Assembly: GCA_033344915.1 (NCBI GenBank) | Contig: JAWPML010000001.1 | Coordinates: 534,369 to 598,368, forward strand | Reading direction: 5' to 3' | DNA from: Acidimicrobiales bacterium | GTDB lineage: Bacteria > Actinomycetota > Acidimicrobiia > Acidimicrobiales > Aldehydirespiratoraceae | DNA length: 64,000 bases | Shown: positions 52,897-60,219 of the stretch, in pieces | Layout: the number at the start of each line of letters is the position of its first letter | How positions within the stretch are numbered: the first letter of the stretch is position 1 | Notes under the pieces: model-generated | The model's input: the letters and a program-made list of their open reading frames with translations, nothing else | Told to the model about the DNA's origin: nothing | Databases searched by the model: none | Position numbers and translations under genes: made by a program

Positions 52897-54054
52897 GTGC
52901 GGATCGCCTCTGCCATCGTCGCGACGTGCCTCGCCGCGACGGCCTGTACCAACCAGATCAGTGTGGTTCTGGCCACCGACGGGGCGCTCGCCGGGGCCGA
53001 CGACGAGATCGGGTCGGACGGCCTCACCCTGACCGGGGACTCGGTGGCCACCTCGTCGAGCACCTCCACCTCGACGACCACGACCACCACCGAGCCGCCC
53101 CCGGAGCCCATCGTCTTCGGGTTCGCCGGTGACGTGCAGATGATCGGGTCCATGGCGGCCGACGAACCGGTTGCGGGGGTCGCCGAGCTGCTGTCGGCGC
53201 CGGACCTCATGCTCGTGAACCTGGAGACGGTCATCGGCGAACCGGGTGAGGTCGGGTCGCCGCCGATCGACAAGGAGTTCATCTTCCGCTCGCCGCCCGA
53301 GACGCTCGACCAGCTGATCGAAGCCGGGGTCGACGTCGTCGCTCTCGCCAACAACCACTCGTGGGACTACGGCCCCCGGGGCGCCCGAACGACCCGGGAG
53401 TATGTGGACGACTCGACCCTGATCGGCGTGGGCGCGGGTACCGACCCCGCGACCGCCTACGCCCCGGCCTACGTCGAGGTGAAGGACCAGACCGTGGGCA
53501 TCGTGTCGCTGTCGCGCGTGCCGTGCGACTGGTCGCGCGAGGAGCGAGCCGAGCGCCCCGAGATCGCCTGGGCGTGCGACCGTTTCGCCGTTCCCGCGAT
53601 CGCCACGATCGCGACCGCCGCGGCGAACGCCGATCACACGATCGTGATGCTCCACGCGGGGACCGAGGTGACGGACTGCCCCGACGACGAGTTGCGCCGC
53701 GTGATCGGCGTCTACATCGAGGCCGGGGCCGACGTGATCTCGATCTCGCACCCGCACGTGCTCCAGGGTGTCGAGGTGATCGACGGCACGCCGGTGCTGT
53801 GGTCCACGGGCAACTTCGCGTTCCGCAACCGGGGCGGACGGACCGGGCGCAGCGCCGTGTTCGAGGTGACGCTCGGCGCCGGCGACCCGATCGTCACGAT
53901 CCGCCCGACGGTGCTGCCGGGCGGCCGCGCTGAACCGGCGATGCTCGGACCGGCGATCGACGTCGTCGTGGAGGTGACGGACCGGTCGCGGGGCGGCCGG
54001 GTCGGGGCGGACGGCGTGCTCGTTCCCGATCCCGCACCCTCGATCTGCGACTGA
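52897..54054 (+). CDS. CapA-family protein (metallophosphatase fold)
   Basis: A 385-residue exported protein. The signal-like N-terminus (residues 1-17, Cys17 in ATAC) may be a lipobox, and a Ser/Thr-rich linker follows. The CapA fold shows FAGDVQMIGS, LVNLETVIG, ALANNHSWDYG, MLHAGTEVTD, SISHPHVLQGVEV and WSTGNFAFRN, the metal-ligand set of PF09587. CapA relatives act in poly-gamma-glutamate capsule handling, but capB/C are absent, so the role is open. GTG 52897 has TAGCGT 7 bases upstream. Confidence 0.85.
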   Translation: MRIASAIVATCLAATACTNQISVVLATDGALAGADDEIGSDGLTLTGDSVATSSSTSTSTTTTTTEPPPEPIVFGFAGDVQMIGSMAADEPVAGVAELLSAPDLMLVNLETVIGEPGEVGSPPIDKEFIFRSPPETLDQLIEAGVDVVALANNHSWDYGPRGARTTREYVDDSTLIGVGAGTDPATAYAPAYVEVKDQTVGIVSLSRVPCDWSREERAERPEIAWACDRFAVPAIATIATAAANADHTIVMLHAGTEVTDCPDDELRRVIGVYIEAGADVISISHPHVLQGVEVIDGTPVLWSTGNFAFRNRGGRTGRSAVFEVTLGAGDPIVTIRPTVLPGGRAEPAMLGPAIDVVVEVTDRSRGGRVGADGVLVPDPAPSICD

Positions 54055-54074
54055 CGCTGGCTAACCTGCCGGAC

Positions 54075-54596
54075 ATGTCGGCACCCAGTCACGTTCCGAG
54101 TCTTCCGTACCAGGCGAAGGCGTATTCGTCGCCGCCGTGGCGTCCCGGCTCGTGGCGGGCGGACCGGCCGGGTGACGTGGTCGGCACTCACCAGCCATCC
54201 GGTCCGGCGCTCGGCAACCAGGGTCCGAACCAGGGCTACGTTCTGAAGCTCGCCGAGTCGTTCACCGACCGCCTCGTGCTCGCGCCCGGTGAGCATCACG
54301 CCGACGCGGTGGCCGGCGCCGCGGCCGTCGCCCTGCGCCGGGCCTCGCTCTTCGGTCGCGCCCCGATGATCGACGATCTCACGATCGCGTTCACGCTCTT
54401 CGGCTACCTCGGTGAGGCGCCCGACGATCTGGTCGCCCAGCGGCGCGAGCTGATGGACGAGCTCCATCATTCGACGATCCACTATTTCGCCGCCCGCGAG
54501 CTCGCCAACTCGGTGCCGGAGGCGACGCTGCGGATGTCCGTCGCCGAAGTGACCGCCGCCACCGCGGCGGACTGGCGGGCCGCGCTCGGCTGGTGA
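54075..54596 (+). CDS. Hypothetical protein
   Basis: A 173-residue protein with no signal or membrane segment. The first 50 residues are Pro/Gly-rich and probably disordered. The rest is mainly helical (GYVLKLAESFTDRLVLAPGEHHADAVAGAAAVALRRASLFGRAP). No family is recognised. ATG 54075 has TAACCT 7 bases upstream, supporting real expression. Its stop touches the convergent DUF4190 gene's stop directly. Confidence 0.65.
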   Translation: MSAPSHVPSLPYQAKAYSSPPWRPGSWRADRPGDVVGTHQPSGPALGNQGPNQGYVLKLAESFTDRLVLAPGEHHADAVAGAAAVALRRASLFGRAPMIDDLTIAFTLFGYLGEAPDDLVAQRRELMDELHHSTIHYFAARELANSVPEATLRMSVAEVTAATAADWRAALGW

Positions 54597-55031
54597 TCAC
54601 CCGAGGGTGATCAGGAGGACGAGAAGCCCCGCGGCGATGCCGATGTAGCCGACGATGAGGCCGATCATGGCGTTGCCCCGGCCGATCTCGCGTCCCTCGG
54701 ACTCGCGGATCTGTTCCATGGCGACGTGGCCGAAGATCACGCCGAGGATCGAGCCCACGAAGAAGATCCACGAGATCGACAGGATCAGTGACGCGAGGGC
54801 GAACTGGTTCGGCCGCGGCGGTGGCGGGGTGATGTCGGCGTGGGTCGGTGTGGCGTCCGGCTGTATCGACCCTGCCGCGGCCGCCCAGGCCGTGCCGTCC
54901 CACCAGCGCTCGCGCGACGCATCCTCAGGGTCGGCGTAGAAGCCGGGCGGAGCGGGGTCGTCGGGGCGGGCCACGGGTCGGAACGGTATCGGCGCTGCTT
55001 CGCCGATGGGGGTCACACACGGCTCGGGCAC
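54597..55031 (-). CDS. DUF2510/DUF4190 membrane protein
   Basis: A 144-residue protein. A DUF2510 motif PGFYADPEDASRERWWDGTAWA (about 29-50) precedes a Pro-rich linker and two membrane helices with the DUF4190 pattern (FALASLILSISWIFFVGSILGVIFGHVAMEQIRESEGREIGRGNAMIGLIVGYIG). The function is unknown. The start is uncertain: GTG 55031 or GTG 55016, both before the first motif. Confidence 0.75.
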   Translation of the reverse strand: MPEPCVTPIGEAAPIPFRPVARPDDPAPPGFYADPEDASRERWWDGTAWAAAAGSIQPDATPTHADITPPPPRPNQFALASLILSISWIFFVGSILGVIFGHVAMEQIRESEGREIGRGNAMIGLIVGYIGIAAGLLVLLITLG

Positions 55032-55096
55032 CCGTCGTCTACGTTCGATCGGGGGTGGCGGACCAGGTCACCTTGCTTTTCGACGAAGGAGATCAC

Positions 55097-55642
55097 ATGT
55101 CCGACATGCCGGCACCACCGCCACCGCCTCCGGGAGGGGCGCCGCCACCGCCGCCGTCTGGCGGCCCTGCCCCGGCGGGATCCGGGAATCTGGCCGGCGT
55201 CGGCCAGCGGTTCGGCGCCCTGCTCATCGACGGGATCGTGGTCGGCATCCCGTTCGCGATCCTGTTCTTCATCGCCCTCGCCGTCGCGCCGACGGAGCTG
55301 GAGGCCTGCACGGTCGACGGCCAGTTCGGCATCTGTGAGGTGCTCACCGGGGGCGGCGTCGCGATCGTCGGTCTGGCGTGGCTGATCGGCGTGGTCGGCA
55401 TCGTCTACTACTTCGCCAAGGGCGAGGGCGCGGGCCAGACGGTCGGCAAGAAGGCGCTGAACATCAAGGTGGTCGACGCGGTGACCGGTCAGCCGATCGG
55501 CACCGGTCGCGCCGTGGGGCGCTACTTCTCACGGATCATCTCCGGCCTGCCGTGCTACCTCGGCTACTTCTGGGCCCTCTGGGACCCGAACCGGGAGACG
55601 TTCCACGACAAGATCGTCAAGACCCACGTGGTCAACGCGTGA
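55097..55642 (+). CDS. RDD-family membrane protein
   Basis: A 181-residue protein. The first 35 residues are Pro/Gly-rich. The RDD domain then shows GVGQRFGALLIDGIVVGIPFAI with the Arg-Asp pattern, two to three helices and GQTVGKKALNIKVVDAVTGQPIG. AAGGAG precedes ATG 55097. RDD proteins are often small transporters or sensors; the function here is unknown. Confidence 0.85.
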   Translation: MSDMPAPPPPPPGGAPPPPPSGGPAPAGSGNLAGVGQRFGALLIDGIVVGIPFAILFFIALAVAPTELEACTVDGQFGICEVLTGGGVAIVGLAWLIGVVGIVYYFAKGEGAGQTVGKKALNIKVVDAVTGQPIGTGRAVGRYFSRIISGLPCYLGYFWALWDPNRETFHDKIVKTHVVNA

Positions 55643-55701
55643 CGGCTCACTGACCCAAGGGTGGGGGAGCGGGGCTGACCCGCGGCGATAGCCTCCGAGG
55701 C

Positions 55702-57123
55702 GTGTCTGGCCCGCGCGTCCGCTTCGCTCCCGCTCCCACCGGCTTTCTCCATGTCGGCAGCGCCCGCAGCGCGCTGTTCAACTGGCTGTACGCCCGTCAC
55801 ACGGGCGGCACGTTCGTGCTCCGGGTGGAGGACACCGACGAGGCGAAGACCAGCCAGGAGTTCGTCGACGCGATCACCGAGCCGCTCACCTGGCTCGGTC
55901 TCGACTGGGACGAGGGGCCGCTCTTCCAGAGCGAGCGCCGCCAGCAGCACGTCGACGCGGTGAATCGGCTCGTCGCCGAGGGCAAGGCGTATTTCTGCGA
56001 CCTCACCCGCGAGGAGATCGAGGCTCGCTGTGAGGAGGCCGGCCTCCCCGCCGGCTACCACGGCTTCTCCCGCGACCGCGAGGTCGTCGACGGGCCGGGC
56101 GTGGTCGTGCGGTTCCGGGCGCCGGACGAGGGCTCGACGGTCGTCGACGACGTGATCCGCGGCCGGGTCGAGGTCGCCCACGACACGATCGAGGACTTCG
56201 TGATCCGCCGCGGCGACGGCTCGCCGGTGTTCCTGATCGCCAACGCCGTCGACGATCACGACATGGGCATCACCCACGTGATCCGGGGCGAGGACCTGCT
56301 CAACACCACGCCGAAGGTGCTGCTCCTGTGGGATGCGCTCGGCTTCGGCGAGCCGCCCACCTACGCCCACCTGCCGTTGCTGGTCAACGAGCAGCGCAAG
56401 AAGCTCTCGAAGCGGCGCGACGACGTCGCCCTCGCCGACTATGTCGCCCGTGGCTATCTGCCCGAGGCGATGCGCAACGCGCTGGCGCTGCTCGGCTGGG
56501 GTCCCGACGACGAGGTCGAGATCCGCCCGATCGAGGAGATCATCGAGCAGTTCACGCTCGAGTCGGTCAACAAGGCGCCCGCGTTCTTCGACCCGAAGAA
56601 GCTCGACCACATCAACGCCGAGTACATCAAGGCGATGAACCACTATGAGTTCGTGGAGGCGGCCGAGCCGTGGCTCACCGCCGACGACGCCCCCTACCCG
56701 GTCGCCAACTACGACCGGGTCGTCGCCGTCGCCCTGGCCGAGGACGTGCAGCAGCGGGTGGCCACGCTCGCCGAGGCGCCGGGCTGGCTCGACTGGCTCT
56801 TCGTCGACTCGATCGACGAGTACGACGAGAAGTCGTGGAACAAGGCGATCACCAAGGGCAAGGTGCCCGACCGGGTGCTCGACGACATCGCCGCGGCGCT
56901 GGCCGACGACGACTTCACCGACCGCGACCGGCTCGAGTCGCTGGTCATGGGCGTGGGCACCGCACTCTCGGAGGAGCTCGACACCCGGGTCATGTCGCAG
57001 GCACCGCTGCGCATCGCGCTCACCGGTCGGGGCGCCGGCATTCCCCTGTGGGAGGCGATGACCCATCTCGGCCGCGACGTCTGCCTCGCCCGCATCGCCG
57101 CGGCCCGAGCGAGGATCGACTGA
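55702..57123 (+). CDS. gltX: Glutamyl-tRNA synthetase
   Basis: A 473-residue class I synthetase. It has RFAPAPTGFLHVGSARSALFNWLYAR (HVGS for the HIGH box), VLRVEDTDEAKTS, and NEQRKKLSKRRDDVAL (KLSKR for KMSKS). The C-terminal half is the anticodon-binding domain. GTG 55702 has TAGCCT 7 bases upstream. tRNA-Gln and tRNA-Glu genes lie about 0.7-1 kb downstream, a fitting neighbourhood because actinobacterial GltX commonly charges both tRNAs. Confidence 0.95.
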   Translation: MSGPRVRFAPAPTGFLHVGSARSALFNWLYARHTGGTFVLRVEDTDEAKTSQEFVDAITEPLTWLGLDWDEGPLFQSERRQQHVDAVNRLVAEGKAYFCDLTREEIEARCEEAGLPAGYHGFSRDREVVDGPGVVVRFRAPDEGSTVVDDVIRGRVEVAHDTIEDFVIRRGDGSPVFLIANAVDDHDMGITHVIRGEDLLNTTPKVLLLWDALGFGEPPTYAHLPLLVNEQRKKLSKRRDDVALADYVARGYLPEAMRNALALLGWGPDDEVEIRPIEEIIEQFTLESVNKAPAFFDPKKLDHINAEYIKAMNHYEFVEAAEPWLTADDAPYPVANYDRVVAVALAEDVQQRVATLAEAPGWLDWLFVDSIDEYDEKSWNKAITKGKVPDRVLDDIAAALADDDFTDRDRLESLVMGVGTALSEELDTRVMSQAPLRIALTGRGAGIPLWEAMTHLGRDVCLARIAAARARID

Positions 57124-57126
57124 GCC

Positions 57127-57759
57127 ATGCGGCTCGGGCTGCCGCGCTGGTTGCCCCTCCGCCGCGCCCGTCGGATCACAATTGTCGCGGCTGCGATCGT
57201 GGCCGGATACGTGCTGCTGACGTTCTTCCAGGTCCTGCAGGCCTCGGGGGAGGACAACCGCCGGCCGGCCGATGCGATCGTCGTGCTCGGCGCAGCCCAG
57301 TACGACGGCGCCCCGTCGCCGGTCCTCGCCTCGCGGCTCGACCATGCGTACGAACTCTGGGAGAGCGGCGTCGCCGACATGATCGTCACCACCGGCTCGA
57401 ACCAACCCGGCGATCGTTTCACCGAGGGATACGCCGGCTTCGAGTACCTGTTGCTCTCCGGGGTGCCCGAGAGCGAGTTGCTGGTGGTGACCGACGGTTC
57501 GTCGTCCTACGAGCAGCTCGCGGCCACGGCTCGTCAGCTGCGCGGCCTCGAGATCGGCGAGTCCGTCGTCCTCGTCAGCGACCCGTACCACGCGCTTCGG
57601 CTTCGCCAGATCGCCGACCAGGTCGGCCTCGACGCCACCGTCTCGTCCACCGACGGCGGCTCGTCGATCCGCCAGCTGGTGCGGGAGACCGCCGCCGTCT
57701 CCCTCGGCCGGATCCTCGGCTATCGGCGCGTCGACAACTGGCTTGGATCCGTCGGCTAG
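57127..57759 (+). CDS. YdcF/SanA-like DUF218 envelope protein
   Basis: A 210-residue protein. One N-terminal membrane helix (about 18-38) is followed by the DUF218 domain: DAIVVLGAAQYDGAPSPVLASRLDHAYELWESGVADMIVTTGS, ELLVVTDGSSSYEQLAATARQLR and VLVSDPYHALRLRQIAD. The family is linked to envelope integrity and vancomycin sensitivity in enterobacteria, but its activity is poorly known. ATG 57127 lies 3 bases after the gltX stop, so it is co-transcribed. Confidence 0.85.
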   Translation: MRLGLPRWLPLRRARRITIVAAAIVAGYVLLTFFQVLQASGEDNRRPADAIVVLGAAQYDGAPSPVLASRLDHAYELWESGVADMIVTTGSNQPGDRFTEGYAGFEYLLLSGVPESELLVVTDGSSSYEQLAATARQLRGLEIGESVVLVSDPYHALRLRQIADQVGLDATVSSTDGGSSIRQLVRETAAVSLGRILGYRRVDNWLGSVG

Positions 57760-57760
57760 T

Positions 57761-57794
57761 TGAGACGCTGGGGTCAGAGTCCCGTCCCATCTCG
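57761..57794. repeat. REP-like element after the YdcF gene
   Basis: The segment has a GGGGTCAGAGTCCC core and a right arm GTCCCATCTC (57784-57793) identical to that of the element at 31724-31759. The left arm is degenerate (TGAGAC only). It begins just after the YdcF stop, the same gene-end position as the other members. Confidence 0.65.
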
Positions 57795-57847
57795 GCGCGA
57801 ATCGGGTCGGCACCCGAGGGGCGAGCAGGTACGCTCTGTGACGTCCT

Positions 57848-57919
57848 TCGGGGATGGTGTAATTGGTAACACAACTGGTTCTGGTCCAGTCATTGGGGGT
57901 TCAAGTCCTCCTCCCCGAG
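57848..57919 (+). tRNA. tRNA-Gln (CTG anticodon)
   Basis: A complete cloverleaf: acceptor TCGGGGA (57848-57854) pairs with TCCCCGA, anticodon stem ACTGG/CCAGT encloses loop TTCTGGT with anticodon CTG, and a TTCAAGT T-loop follows. The 3' CCA is not encoded. It reads CAG codons, which the GC-rich genome favours. Confidence 0.95.
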
Positions 57920-57927
57920 CTCAGGCG

Positions 57928-57960
57928 AAGCGGCACCTCCGGGTGCCGCTTCTGCGTTTT
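57928..57960 (+). terminator. Intrinsic terminator after tRNA-Gln
   Basis: A perfect 10-bp stem (AAGCGGCACC / GGTGCCGCTT, loop TCCG) is followed by CTGCGTTTT, 9 bases after the tRNA. Confidence 0.75.
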
Positions 57961-57993
57961 CCGCCGCAACAGTCCCGCCCGCCCCACCCCGCG

Positions 57994-58040
57994 TTCTGTG
58001 AGCCTGAATCAGCATCAGGTGCTGATTCAGGCTCACAGAA
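57994..58040. repeat. Perfect 21-bp inverted repeat between two tRNA genes
   Basis: TTCTGTGAGCCTGAATCAGC plus one A forms a perfect 21-bp arm, with a 5-nt TCAGG loop and the exact complement to 58040. Base composition is much lower in GC than around it. It sits about 75 bases from each tRNA. It could be a REP-type element, a relic of integration, or a strong terminator. No associated mobile gene is seen. Confidence 0.85.
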
Positions 58041-58116
58041 TCAGCGTTGGGCCGTCCGCGCCGGTTGGCTACACTCATCCAGTCGCACGCCGCCTCCGGG
58101 GGGCTCCGAACATCAC

Positions 58117-58189
58117 GCCCCGTTCGTCTAGCGGCCTAGGACGCCACCCTCTCAAGGTGGTAGCACGGGTTCAAATCCCGTACGGGGTA
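58117..58189 (+). tRNA. tRNA-Glu (CTC anticodon)
   Basis: Acceptor GCCCCGT (58117-58123) pairs with ACGGGGT including one G-T end pair. The anticodon stem CCACC/GGTGG encloses CTCTCAA, anticodon CTC. A TTCAAAT T-loop follows. The CCA is not encoded. It reads GAG codons. Confidence 0.95.
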
Positions 58190-58292
58190 CGCACAAGGCC
58201 CAGGTCAGACGGCAGATTCTGGCTTGGGCTCCTTCGCGTCTTGGACCCAGTGGACCGAGGCTTCGCACATCCATCGCCGCCAGGACCATCCG

Positions 58293-59786
58293 ATGACGTC
58301 TCACCTTCCACGTTCCGTGCTCACCAGCGCGGTCGGCATCGCGCTCATGGCGCTGCTCACGCTCGCGCTCGTTCCGCTCGTCGATCCGGCCGGCGCGACC
58401 GTGTCGCCCGCGTCGGGTCGCGGCTTCCCGCTGGCCTGTCCCGCAAACGACGATCATCCGTTCACCGATGTCGGGCCCGCGGACTACAGCAACGACGCCG
58501 TGGCGTGCCTGCATCAGCTCGGCCTTCTCAACGGCACGTCGCCGACGACCGTGTCACCGGACGCCGTCGCCGACCGGGAACAGGCAGCCGCACTGCTTGC
58601 GCGCCTTTGGCGAGCCGCCGGCAACTCGTGCATCGACGTCGTGAACCCCTTCACCGACCTGAGCGCCCAGTCGTTCGCGTACGCCGACGTTCTCTGCATC
58701 TACGGGGCGGGGCTGACGACGGGCACGACACCGACCACCTACGACCCCGCCGGGATCCTGACGCGGGCCCAGGCGGCCGCGTTCGTCGCCCGCCTCTGGC
58801 GTGCGCTCGGCGGCGAGTGCAGCACGGCAGCGGCACCGTTCACCGATGTGCCGGCCGATCTGTTCGCCCGGCTCGACATCGACTGCCTCTACGCACTCGG
58901 GATCACCACCGGCACGAGCGCCACGACATACGGCCCGAACGACCCGATCCCGCGAGCGCAGCTGCTCACCTTCCTCGGCCGGCTCATCGTCGCCGCCGCT
59001 GACGAGCTCGGCGAGATCGAGGATCTCGACCTCATGTCGTTCAACATCCGCTACGACAACCCGGACGACGACCCGGACTGGAGCACCCGACTCCCCGCCA
59101 TCCTCGACATGCTCGACGAGCGACAGCCCGACGTCATGGGAATCCAGGAGGGCCTCCATCACCAGGTTCTCGATCTCGCGGCCGGTCTTCCCGACTACGC
59201 GTGGATCGGGGTCGGCCGCGATGACGGCGTGACCGCCGGCGAGTTCGCCGCGATCTTCTATCGCATCGACGAGTTCGCGGTGGTCGACAGCGGCACCTTC
59301 TGGCTGAGCGAGACGCCCGACGTCGTGTCGAGGGGGTGGGACGCGGCGCTGGAACGCATCGCCACCTGGGCACAGCTCCGCCGCATCGGAAGCGCCGAGA
59401 CGTTCTTCGTCTTCAACACCCACTTCGACCACGTCGGCACGACGGCGCGCGTCGAGTCCGCGGCCTTGATCGCCGAGAAGGTGGGCGAGATCGCGGACGG
59501 CAAGCCCGCGTTCATCATGGGCGACCTCAACGTCCTCCCCGCCGACGCCGCGCTCGATCCGATCCGGGAGATCATGGACGACTCGCAGTCCACCGCGACG
59601 GTCACCGATGACGTCGGATCGTTCAACGCATTCCTCGCCCCGGGCGGGCTGTGGAACATCGACTACATCTTCTACGACACCGGAACCGCGACCGTCCACG
59701 ACACCGTCGACGACGACTACGGCGTTTCCTTCATCTCCGACCACTTCCCCGTGACAGCCACCATGAAGTGCGAACCCTGCGGGTAG
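58293..59786 (+). CDS. Secreted endonuclease/exonuclease/phosphatase-fold enzyme with SLH repeats
   Basis: A 497-residue exported enzyme. A signal peptide (about 1-35) is followed by three SLH-like repeats (50-230: PFTDVGPADYSNDAV, PFTDLSAQSFAYADV, PFTDVPADLFARLDI) and a C-terminal EEP domain (240-497). EEP motifs are complete: SFNIRYDNPDDD, DVMGIQEGLHHQ, FNTHFDHVG, GDLNVLPAD and SDHFPVTATM. It could cleave nucleic acid, sugar or lipid phosphates at the surface. The ATG 58293 choice removes a non-signal extension; ribosome-site support is weak. Confidence 0.87.
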   Translation: MTSHLPRSVLTSAVGIALMALLTLALVPLVDPAGATVSPASGRGFPLACPANDDHPFTDVGPADYSNDAVACLHQLGLLNGTSPTTVSPDAVADREQAAALLARLWRAAGNSCIDVVNPFTDLSAQSFAYADVLCIYGAGLTTGTTPTTYDPAGILTRAQAAAFVARLWRALGGECSTAAAPFTDVPADLFARLDIDCLYALGITTGTSATTYGPNDPIPRAQLLTFLGRLIVAAADELGEIEDLDLMSFNIRYDNPDDDPDWSTRLPAILDMLDERQPDVMGIQEGLHHQVLDLAAGLPDYAWIGVGRDDGVTAGEFAAIFYRIDEFAVVDSGTFWLSETPDVVSRGWDAALERIATWAQLRRIGSAETFFVFNTHFDHVGTTARVESAALIAEKVGEIADGKPAFIMGDLNVLPADAALDPIREIMDDSQSTATVTDDVGSFNAFLAPGGLWNIDYIFYDTGTATVHDTVDDDYGVSFISDHFPVTATMKCEPCG

Positions 59787-59824
59787 GTACAGCTGGCTCA
59801 CCCCATCATGAGTTCTCCCCTGAA

Positions 59825-59859
59825 CTGCAAGAACTTCTGTAGTTAGGAAGATTTGCAAG
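59825..59859. promoter_or_regulatory. Imperfect inverted repeat upstream of the ArsR gene
   Basis: CTGCAAGAACTTC (59825-59837) and GAAGATTTGCAAG (59847-59859) form an imperfect inverted repeat in an AT-rich island just before the -10-like TATGCT (59860-59865). ArsR proteins commonly bind such sites over their own promoters. Confidence 0.5.
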
Positions 59860-59871
59860 TATGCTGCCGTG

Positions 59872-60219
59872 GTGACGAGCGCAGCAGGCCCTCCGGTGTT
59901 CGGCGTCAAGGCCGAACTGTTCAAGACGTTGGCCCATCCGACGCGGGTGCGGGCCCTGGAGGTGTTGGCCGACGGTGAACGCTCGGTGTCGGACCTCGCC
60001 GCGGAGGTGGAGGTGGAACTGCCCCACCTGTCCCAACAGCTCGCCGTGTTGCGCAAGGGCGGTCTGGTCGAGACCCGCCGGGAAGCCACGACCGTCTACT
60101 ACGCGATCCGGGAACCACTCCTCGTCGAGCTGCTCGCCGTCGCCCGCCGCCTTCTGATCTCGGGGCTGGAAGGCTCCACCGCCCTGCTCGACGATCTGCG
60201 GGCCGAGGACGCGCCATGA
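59872..60219 (+). CDS. ArsR-family transcriptional regulator
   Basis: A 115-residue winged-helix repressor: GVKAELFKTLAHPTRVRALEVLADGERSVSDLAAEVEVELPHLSQQLAVLRKGGLVETRREATTVYYAI. The metal-binding CxC of ArsR/SmtB is absent, so another signal is likely. Two GTG codons are possible; 59872 lies 6 bases after TATGCT and fits the leaderless pattern better than 59869. It overlaps the SulP start (ATGA), so it probably controls the SulP transporter. Confidence 0.88.
   Translation: MTSAAGPPVFGVKAELFKTLAHPTRVRALEVLADGERSVSDLAAEVEVELPHLSQQLAVLRKGGLVETRREATTVYYAIREPLLVELLAVARRLLISGLEGSTALLDDLRAEDAP

Noticed and set aside
57928-58040. Prophage attachment site beside the tRNAs
   Set aside because: No integrase, no duplicated tRNA end and no phage genes are seen within the window.
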